From CAZIVO01 sp964542765 (GTDB lineage: Bacteria; Planctomycetota; UBA1135; UBA2386), in the NCBI GenBank assembly GCA_964542765.1, contig CAZIVO010000112.1, positions 1 to 11,694 of the forward strand: a stretch of DNA of 11,694 bases, written 5' to 3'. The notes under the pieces are model-generated. The model worked only from the letters and a program-made list of their open reading frames with translations, ran no database searches and was not told the DNA's origin. Each line of letters starts with the position of its first letter. The stretch's first letter is position 1. This document shows, one piece after another, positions 5,853 to 11,694 of this stretch. A program made the translations under genes and the position numbers.

Positions 5853-8597
5853 ATGAAGTCCCTCCCCACAGCGCTTGCCTTCTCCCTGCTTGTCAGTTGC
5901 TCAGTCCCGGCGGACCGTGATCCCACCGGTGACGATGAAAAAACAGTCGAGAGCCGTCCGAACAATCAAGAGAGGCAGGCCGAACCCGTCGCTCACCCGC
6001 TTTCGCCGCCGCTCCTGACCGAACCCCGGGACCTCTATTTCAGCGAACAGTTTTCGGAGGGGCAAGTCAGCGATCGATGGGGATTCAACAAGGACTGGTC
6101 TGCCGAAAACGGGGTCCTGCAACGCAGCGATCACGGCAACGAAACAACCCGCATCTTCCTCAAGGATGCGCATTATCGCGATGTCATCATCCGCTTCGAT
6201 TTCCAGTTCCAGAAGGCGAAAGACATCCGCCTCGTGACGGGCGGTGGCGGTCATTACAACGCCGTCATTCACATCCGCCACGACCATTTTTATGTCCAGA
6301 CCGCAGCGGATAAGTCGGTCCCTTACTTCTCGTTCCGTCACGGAGAGTGCGCTTACGAGTTCGATCCCAAGATCTGGTACACGATGACCATCGAGTTTCT
6401 CGGCGACCATCTCGTCGCCCACATCGATCGAGATCATCTGGCCTTCGCACACCATCCGATCCTCGACAAGGAGCGCTCTTACTTCGCTTTCCAGGTCGAT
6501 GACCAACCGGCCGCCTTCGACAACGTGCAGATCATCAAGGCCCATAAGCACGAACAGCGGGCGAAGAACCTGGCACATATCCAGGCGGTGTCCGGCAAGC
6601 ACCCGGTGAAGAAGTCATCGGCGGAAGCATTCGATATCCAGAAACGCAATGCCCACGAATGGCTGTATCAGCGACATCCTCGATACCGCGCCCTTGTCGA
6701 TCGGGTCAGCGAACTCGACACCAGAAAGAAGGAACTGTTCCCCGATGCATTCCGGTCCACCAAGGAATCCAAGAAGAAGATCGGAGCACTTCGCAAGAAA
6801 TACAATCAAGAAGATCCGCGATACAAGGAGTTGCTGCACGCCACCCATCGCGCCAAACGCGCCATCGATGGCTTCCTGTTCGCTCAAGAACCGGGTTCCA
6901 GTGATCTACCTGATAGTCGACGCAAGCGCGAACTCGAACGACTGCGCCGCCAGCATCGAGATGCCCCCGAGCATCGAAAACTCATCGCCGCGAGCAAGGT
7001 GGCTCAACAGGAACTCGAACGTGCATACCCGCAACTGTTCACGAGCGATGAACAGATCGCCCGGAACAGGAACCGGCAGCGAGATGCCATCAAGAACGAT
7101 CCCCGCTACAAGAAACTGACCGCCGAGAGAGCTGCCACCTATCGAGAACAACAGCAGTACCTGTTCGATCACGACCCAAAACTGACCGAGTTGCGCACGC
7201 TCGTGGAATCGGATCTCGACGCATCGACCTCCCGCCGGACGGACAAGAAATCAAAAGGACGGCCGAACTTCATCGTCATCTTCATCGATGACATGGGCTA
7301 CGGCGATATCGGTCCATTCGGCTCCAGGCAAAACGAGACGCCCAACCTGGACCGGATGGCGGAGGAGGGCATGAAGCTGACATCCTTCTACGTCGCCTCG
7401 CCGGTATGCAGTCCCTCGCGGGCCGCCCTGATGACCGGTTGCTATCCCAAGCGCGTCGGCCTCGCCAAAGGTTCCGGCCACGGTGTGCTCTTCCCCGGCG
7501 ACATTCACGGCCTGCACCCCGATGAGATCACCATCGCCGAGATGCTCAAGAACGCCGGCTACACCACCGGTTGCTTTGGCAAGTGGCACCTCGGCGACCA
7601 GCCCGGCTTCCTTCCGACCGACCAGGGTTTCGACGAGTATTTCGGCATCCCCTACTCCAACGATATGTGGCCCGGGCTCAAGCGCTGGAAGTTCCCCCAC
7701 CTGCCCGTCCTGCGAGGAACCAAGGTCGTCGACCAGATAGACGACATGGACGATCAGGCCACCCTGTGCCGACGCTTCACCGAGGAGGCCGTGAAATTCA
7801 TAGAAAAGCACAGCGGAGAACCCTTCTTCGTCTACCTCCCCCATGCCTTCGTCCACGGCCCTCGCAAGGCCAGCCCCACCTTCATGGCCAAGGCCAAGAC
7901 CGTCGAGGAGGCACAAGTCGAGGAAATCGACTGGAGCGTTGGTCAGATCTTCGAGGCCATACGCGAGGCCGGTATCGAGAAGAACACCTTCGTGCTCTTC
8001 ACCTCCGACAATGGGGCAGCCGGCGGCCTCAGCAGCGGCCCCCTGCGCGGCGGGAAAGGCTCGGCCTGGGAAGGCGGTGTGCGCGAACCGACTCTCGCCT
8101 GGTGGCCGGGCAAGGTGCCGGCCGGATCGGTCTGCGCGGAGATCGCCACCACCATGGATCTGCTCCCCACCTGTGCCAAGATCGCAGGCGGCAAGACACC
8201 CGACGATCGCGTGATCGACGGCAAGAACATCAGCAGCCTCTTCCTCGGCAAACCCGGGGCCAAGACGCCCCACAACCAGTTCTTCTACCATCAAGGAGAC
8301 ACTCTGCGAGCCGTGCGTTCCGGACCATGGAAACTGTTTCGCAACGGCAACCTCTACAATCTCGAACAAGACCTCGGCGAAACCAATAATCTGGCGGCCG
8401 AGCAAACCAAGATCGTGAAGAGACTGACCGGCTACATGAACCGGTTCGAGAAGGACATCCAGGAAAACTCACGGCCCATCGGCGTGGCCGAGAAGCCGCG
8501 CACCTTGCTGCCCCGACCCGGAATCAAGGGCGAGGAGGCTTACGCCCCCACCCTGTCGCTCGGCAGACAGAAGCAGCCGCCAAGATCCAAGAAATAG
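5853..8597 (+). CDS. Lipoprotein fusion: jelly-roll-like domain, coiled-coil repeats, type I sulfatase
   Basis: This 914-residue protein has three parts. Residues 1-16 end in the lipobox LVSC16, so it is probably anchored by lipid. Residues about 56-230 look like a concanavalin-like jelly roll related to the DUF1080/3-keto-disaccharide hydrolase family (W-S-A-E-N-G-V-L and IWYTMTIEFLGD strands), probably sugar binding. Residues about 260-455 are charged helices with a recurring DPRYKEL-like unit (275, 321, 371, 416, 441). The C-terminal sulfatase (about 468-870) has D479, D480, the canonical C519-S-P-S-R523 with LMTG, GKWHLGD (K577, H579), H664, TSDNG (D719, N720) and GGKGSAWEGG (K735). All expected catalytic residues are present; C519 needs formylglycine conversion. 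Sulfatases are normally about 450-550 residues, so the N-terminal half is an added module. It ends 18 bases from the converging haem gene, with no terminator visible in the gap. The substrate is unknown. Confidence 0.9.
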   Translation: MKSLPTALAFSLLVSCSVPADRDPTGDDEKTVESRPNNQERQAEPVAHPLSPPLLTEPRDLYFSEQFSEGQVSDRWGFNKDWSAENGVLQRSDHGNETTRIFLKDAHYRDVIIRFDFQFQKAKDIRLVTGGGGHYNAVIHIRHDHFYVQTAADKSVPYFSFRHGECAYEFDPKIWYTMTIEFLGDHLVAHIDRDHLAFAHHPILDKERSYFAFQVDDQPAAFDNVQIIKAHKHEQRAKNLAHIQAVSGKHPVKKSSAEAFDIQKRNAHEWLYQRHPRYRALVDRVSELDTRKKELFPDAFRSTKESKKKIGALRKKYNQEDPRYKELLHATHRAKRAIDGFLFAQEPGSSDLPDSRRKRELERLRRQHRDAPEHRKLIAASKVAQQELERAYPQLFTSDEQIARNRNRQRDAIKNDPRYKKLTAERAATYREQQQYLFDHDPKLTELRTLVESDLDASTSRRTDKKSKGRPNFIVIFIDDMGYGDIGPFGSRQNETPNLDRMAEEGMKLTSFYVASPVCSPSRAALMTGCYPKRVGLAKGSGHGVLFPGDIHGLHPDEITIAEMLKNAGYTTGCFGKWHLGDQPGFLPTDQGFDEYFGIPYSNDMWPGLKRWKFPHLPVLRGTKVVDQIDDMDDQATLCRRFTEEAVKFIEKHSGEPFFVYLPHAFVHGPRKASPTFMAKAKTVEEAQVEEIDWSVGQIFEAIREAGIEKNTFVLFTSDNGAAGGLSSGPLRGGKGSAWEGGVREPTLAWWPGKVPAGSVCAEIATTMDLLPTCAKIAGGKTPDDRVIDGKNISSLFLGKPGAKTPHNQFFYHQGDTLRAVRSGPWKLFRNGNLYNLEQDLGETNNLAAEQTKIVKRLTGYMNRFEKDIQENSRPIGVAEKPRTLLPRPGIKGEEAYAPTLSLGRQKQPPRSKK

Positions 8598-8615
8598 CTA
8601 CCGACTCGGAGCGAC

Positions 8616-11198
8616 TCAGGGTGATTTCCGCTCGCCGTCCAGCTTGCTCGGATTCACTGTCGCAGATGCCTTCAGTGACATCAGATACCTGACGATGTGT
8701 TTCAGCTCATCCGGACCGGTGATCAAACCAACAGGCATCAGCGACATGGCGCTGGCAGCCTTGCTCTCGATCTGGGATTTCTCCACGGCCTTCAGGCTGC
8801 CGTCCATCATCTGCAGCGTGAGGCGGTTCTCATCTTCCCCGGCCAAGAATCCCAACAGCACCTTGCCATTGGTTTGCTTGACCGACCACGATTGAAAGTT
8901 CGGCGAGACGTCCTTGCTGGGAACGGCGACCGATTCGGCAAGGTATTGCGGCGTGAACCGGTTCGCGACACCGGCCAGTGAAGGACCGATGACACCACCG
9001 CCCTGGCCGGAATCGTGACACGCGAGGCAACGCTGCTTGAACAGCGTCGCGCCGGCCTTGACGTCACCCGCCTTCCATGCGTTGGTCCAGTCGATCCCCT
9101 GAAAAGCAGCGGGCATGGCCTTGTTGGCAGAAAGCTTGGCTCCCTTGGCGATGTTAGCCTTGATCTTCCTCGTCTGAACCAGAGCAGGAACCCTGGCCGC
9201 AAGTTCATTCAGCCCCAATGTGTTGGCGAAGACAGCCGCGGTCTTTCGGTGTGCATCGTCAGCATCGTCGACGGACCGCGCGATCATCCGCTGAATCACG
9301 GGCGCGGCAGGATTCGCCGCCGCAGTCTGCCGCCACCAGTTCAAAAGTGGTAGCCCGCCGACAGCGAAACCGTGCTTGGCGACTTCCGTCTTGAGGTTCG
9401 ACTTCGGATCGTCCACGTATCGAAAGCTAGCGAGATGTGCCTGGGTCGCCGGGTTGATCTTGACAGCCGCCGGGAGCTTTCCGTTTTCCACCGTATCGAT
9501 CCATTTCCACATCACCGCAGCCAGCGCGACACGGCGGGTCGCCAGGTCTCCATCCTTGAACATCTGCTCGAGCCGTCGATAGCTCGTTTGACGGCCGAGC
9601 CAGCGCAACGCCGCCTGCCGGACGAGACTGTCATCACCCTTTGCCAGAGCGGTCACGACATCATGCAGTCCCGGAGCATCGGCCGCTTGCAAACCAGCGA
9701 GCTGAACAACAGGCGAGTCATGGGTGAGCAACAACTTCACCTGTGAGGTGCTGAGTTGATGGTATCGACGCAAGACCTTCACGGCGGTCTTGATCGCTTG
9801 CGGGCTCGAGGACGACAGTGCGCTCGTCAGAGCTCGCACAACTCGCTTGTCATCATGTCGGCCAGCGAGCCATGCAAGCGAATACCAGTCGGGGTCACCG
9901 ACCTTGCTTTCCGAAAATCGATCTCGCACCTGCCGCTCGCCGCCCATGCCTCGTGACAGGATTTCTCGATGCGCATTGAACCGTCGCTTCCAAGATCCTG
10001 AATCGATCTCGTCGAGCAACCTCCCTATCCCAGCCCGCGAGGGATCGAAAGCATTGCCCGACCAGGGTTGCTGCGGATTCGAAATGACGACAAGGTCAGT
10101 GCGCCGCACCGGCGAAGCCTCATTGCGTTCCATGAAACAGATGCTCGCAAACAGCCGCCCATCGTTGCCAGTGAACACCGCCACAGGGCGCGCGTCACCT
10201 TTTCCGACGATCAATGGCTCCTGCTTGCTCTCGAACGATGCGCCGCGCGGTTTCAAAGGGAAATATCCCAACTCACGACTGCCCCAGCGCGCGACGAAGA
10301 GCGATCGCCTGTAGGCATCGCCCATGTGATCCTCGTTGTAGTAGCAGGTTCCAAACGGCACGAAGCGACCAAGATCGGGGACGATCGTCGTGATCAGATC
10401 ATTGCGATAGGGTTCGGTCACGTGCAACCAACCGCGCGACCACTGGTAGTGCGAGCCTTGGGTCACATGGACCAACCGGCCAAACGAATGAAGCGCACTC
10501 CCCTCCTGATCGTTGTCACTGCCGAACAGATTCCATTGCTCATCGAAATCGAGATCGCAAATATTGCGGTAGCCGCGCGAGACAGCCTCCAGATCATGCG
10601 TTCGCGGATCGTAGCGAACCACACCACCCACGCCGGTCCACGGATGCTTCTTCGCGCTCGGCCCGCTCAAGAACGTCCAGTGCCAGACATGACCCGGGTT
10701 GGCTCGATTCCGAAACGGGCCAGGGTGCGGATCGCCGTAGGCGAGATAAAGACAACCGTCCGGCCCCATGCGCATGCCATGGAGACCCTGATGGATGTGA
10801 CCCAGAGGAATTCCCCAGACCAGGCGCTCGAATCTCACTTTTGTGTGATCGCGAATCACGTCTGGCAATCGATACAAGGCCGTGACCGTCAATACGTAGA
10901 GATCGTCACCCGCAACCTGCAATGAATACGCCCATGTGTGTTGAGGCAACTTTGCAATGGTTTCACGCGCCTTGAAACCGCCCTTCCCATCAGCCTCGAA
11001 CAGATAGATCGCATCGCGCCCACCGACATAGAGGTTGCCACGCGGGTCCATGTCCATGCTGATGTAGAAAGCCTTCGCATCCGTATGGACCACGCTCACT
11101 CTCAGTTGTTCATCGACACAGCGATACTCATCCTGACCATGTGCCATGGCGGTCAGCACGGTCATCAACGCAACCAAGCTCGCTGGTCTTTCAGACAT
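8616..11198 (-). CDS. PVC-type dehydrogenase-propeller/HEAT/c-type haem-binding protein
   Basis: This 860-residue exported protein has the architecture known from planctomycetes and verrucomicrobia (TIGR02604-like N-terminus, TIGR02603-like haem C-terminus). Residues 1-21 form a signal peptide (likely cut after AHG). Residues about 40-375 form a sugar-dehydrogenase-like beta-propeller (HIHQGLHGMRMGPDGCLYLAYGD; GGVVRYDP; DNDQEGS). Residues about 400-665 are HEAT-like helical repeats. The haem domain includes C724-L-A-C727-H728, with IGPSLAGVANRF after it and a candidate distal ligand M821 in SLMPVGL. It probably oxidises a sugar or alcohol and passes electrons to its haem, but the substrate is not readable. 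The start is fixed by a near-perfect ribosome site (11202-11210). It is transcribed towards sulfatase 2. Only 18 bases separate the stops, so the two transcripts may overlap at their 3' ends. Confidence 0.9.
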   Translation of the reverse strand: MSERPASLVALMTVLTAMAHGQDEYRCVDEQLRVSVVHTDAKAFYISMDMDPRGNLYVGGRDAIYLFEADGKGGFKARETIAKLPQHTWAYSLQVAGDDLYVLTVTALYRLPDVIRDHTKVRFERLVWGIPLGHIHQGLHGMRMGPDGCLYLAYGDPHPGPFRNRANPGHVWHWTFLSGPSAKKHPWTGVGGVVRYDPRTHDLEAVSRGYRNICDLDFDEQWNLFGSDNDQEGSALHSFGRLVHVTQGSHYQWSRGWLHVTEPYRNDLITTIVPDLGRFVPFGTCYYNEDHMGDAYRRSLFVARWGSRELGYFPLKPRGASFESKQEPLIVGKGDARPVAVFTGNDGRLFASICFMERNEASPVRRTDLVVISNPQQPWSGNAFDPSRAGIGRLLDEIDSGSWKRRFNAHREILSRGMGGERQVRDRFSESKVGDPDWYSLAWLAGRHDDKRVVRALTSALSSSSPQAIKTAVKVLRRYHQLSTSQVKLLLTHDSPVVQLAGLQAADAPGLHDVVTALAKGDDSLVRQAALRWLGRQTSYRRLEQMFKDGDLATRRVALAAVMWKWIDTVENGKLPAAVKINPATQAHLASFRYVDDPKSNLKTEVAKHGFAVGGLPLLNWWRQTAAANPAAPVIQRMIARSVDDADDAHRKTAAVFANTLGLNELAARVPALVQTRKIKANIAKGAKLSANKAMPAAFQGIDWTNAWKAGDVKAGATLFKQRCLACHDSGQGGGVIGPSLAGVANRFTPQYLAESVAVPSKDVSPNFQSWSVKQTNGKVLLGFLAGEDENRLTLQMMDGSLKAVEKSQIESKAASAMSLMPVGLITGPDELKHIVRYLMSLKASATVNPSKLDGERKSP

Positions 11199-11201
11199 GA
11201 A

Positions 11202-11210
11202 TCACCTCCC
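11202..11210 (-). promoter_or_regulatory. Strong Shine-Dalgarno of the haem gene
   Basis: Read on the - strand, GGGAGGTGA lies 3 bases before the ATG at 11198, with GGAGG 6 bases away. This is an almost ideal match to the 16S rRNA tail and fixes the start of the haem gene. It contrasts with the + strand secreted genes, where no such site is seen. Confidence 0.8.
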
Positions 11211-11214
11211 GATC

Positions 11215-11229
11215 CGAGATGTCATCTCG
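11215..11229. promoter_or_regulatory. Perfect 7-1-7 palindrome upstream of the haem gene
   Basis: CGAGATG (11215-11221) and CATCTCG (11223-11229) form a perfect dyad around one T. It lies directly upstream of the ribosome site of the haem gene. The one-base centre makes an RNA hairpin awkward and a dimeric regulator site more natural, but no known operator is recognised. Confidence 0.4.
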
Positions 11230-11348
11230 CATGGTAACGTCGGCCTTCCTATCAGCCGAGGACATCGAACCTCTGAGTGTGCCCCCACCCAGATCGTGAC
11301 GGAAGCGGAACTGGCGTACCCATGAGGCTTTTTCCTGAAACGGGCAAT

Positions 11349-11366
11349 GGGGGAGTTCAGGCCCCC
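11349..11366. repeat. GC-rich inverted repeat in the intergenic region
   Basis: GGGGG (11349-11353) and CCCCC (11362-11366) enclose eight bases. A wider pair, CCTGAA (11334-11339) and TTCAGG (11356-11361), overlaps it and offers an alternative fold. No T-tract follows, so it is not a clear terminator. It may belong to the 5' region of the haem gene transcript on the - strand. Confidence 0.3.
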
Positions 11367-11380
11367 GCCACCTACAGCCA

Positions 11381-11415
11381 GTACACAAACAAGGCCGAGG
11401 CGAAACGCCCCGGCC
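11381..11415 (-). terminator. Intrinsic terminator of the - strand gene at the right edge
   Basis: On the - strand, a 10-bp GC-rich stem (11415-11406 with 11402-11393, one G-U pair, loop TTT) is followed by TTGTTTGTG. A strong stem followed by a T-rich run, 39 bases after the stop codon at 11455, is what an intrinsic terminator looks like. It would separate the edge gene from the haem gene. Confidence 0.7.
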
Positions 11416-11422
11416 CTGTTCG

Positions 11423-11440
11423 AGATCGCAGTCGCGATCT
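11423..11440 (-). repeat. Second hairpin after the edge gene's stop codon
   Basis: AGATCGC (11423-11429) and GCGATCT (11434-11440) are perfect complements around a four-base loop. On the - strand this hairpin comes 14 bases after the stop codon and just before the terminator stem. It probably protects the 3' end or forms part of a tandem terminator. Confidence 0.45.
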
Positions 11441-11454
11441 TCAGTCAGGCAGAC

Positions 11455-11694
11455 TTACCAGATGCCGCCGAACTGAACCACGTTGCCGCCGTCCTGCCAT
11501 CTCGTGCCGGCTGCGGGCGGCTTGGTGGGGTCGATGTTGATGGTGTACATCCGCTGTACCAGCGGGCCACCGCCCCCTGGAGGAGCGACGAATTCCATCT
11601 CGACGCCATTGGTGACGTTGACCGGAAGCGGCTTGGCAGCCGGGTCGGTCGTTGCCGCCTGTGCATAGATCTTCAGCCCAACTGCAGCCTTCAC
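11455..11694 (-). CDS. 3' end of an unrecognised gene (cut by the right edge)
   Basis: Eighty codons are visible on the - strand, ending in FGGIW and TAA at 11455-11457. The frame is open to the window edge; the GTG at the very edge (11694) is probably an internal Val rather than the start, so the 5' end is missing. The visible part is rich in Pro, Gly, Val and Thr, includes APPGGGGP and IDPTKPP, has no transmembrane segment, and looks like a beta-rich, possibly exported or surface-associated tail. I recognise no family. A hairpin and an intrinsic terminator follow, which supports a real gene end. Confidence 0.6.
   Translation of the reverse strand: MKAAVGLKIYAQAATTDPAAKPLPVNVTNGVEMEFVAPPGGGGPLVQRMYTINIDPTKPPAAGTRWQDGGNVVQFGGIW

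Noticed and set aside
7251..8405. 384-codon - strand ORF opposite the sulfatase domain of sulfatase 2
   Set aside because: It is a shadow of a gene with complete catalytic motifs; its own translation has no family features.
8598..8615. Bidirectional terminator between the converging sulfatase 2 and haem genes
   Set aside because: The 18-base gap shows only a short direct repeat of CGACTC, with no stable stem or T-tract.
10068..10925. 285-codon + strand ORF opposite the haem gene
   Set aside because: It is a shadow ORF in a GC-rich coding region with low-complexity translation; the opposite strand holds a clear propeller domain.

Overview
The window looks like part of a Planctomycetota (PVC superphylum) chromosome of moderately high GC. 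The evidence is the gene content: two secreted sulfatases, one of them a three-part lipoprotein fusion; a secreted FG-GAP/VCBS propeller protein; a 94-residue protein opening MGWMRTLLLGD; and a giant dehydrogenase-propeller/HEAT/c-type-haem protein of the kind abundant in planctomycetes and verrucomicrobia. Most starts have no Shine-Dalgarno sequence, which also fits this phylum. I cannot name a genus.

Layout. Positions 1-477 hold no gene I can support, only an inverted repeat at 174-207. Five genes then run on the + strand: a secreted metallophosphoesterase (478-1620), sulfatase 1 (1713-3971), the FG-GAP protein (4124-5449), a small coiled-coil protein (5510-5794) and the lipoprotein sulfatase 2 (5853-8597). 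Converging on them from the - strand, 18 bases away, is the haem protein (8616-11198). Beyond it lies an intergenic stretch with hairpins and a terminator, then the 3' end of an unrecognised - strand gene (11455 to the right edge).

The most striking point is in the FG-GAP gene. It is split only by one in-frame TGA at 4460-4462, followed directly by a Cys codon. A perfect 7-bp hairpin with a 5-base loop carrying a G at its second position starts 12 bases after the TGA, so its loop is 19 bases away. That is the geometry expected of a bacterial SECIS element. I therefore annotate one 441-codon gene, probably a selenoprotein with an adjacent Sec-Cys pair (Trp-Sec-Cys-Ile-Gly). A nonsense mutation or base error is the main alternative. 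TGA ends several other genes here, so a recoded genome is unlikely.

A second unexpected pattern is a shared leader block of about 46 bases in front of sulfatase 1, the FG-GAP gene and sulfatase 2. It carries a -35/-10-like pair and ends in GATTGTTG. These genes are not all homologous, so the block looks like a repeated promoter or regulatory cassette that makes them one regulon.

Working together (inference): all the large proteins carry export signals, so the locus probably acts in the cell envelope or periplasm. It would remove sulfate and phosphate esters from polysaccharide or other organic matter, with a haem-linked dehydrogenase nearby. The specific substrates cannot be read from the sequence.
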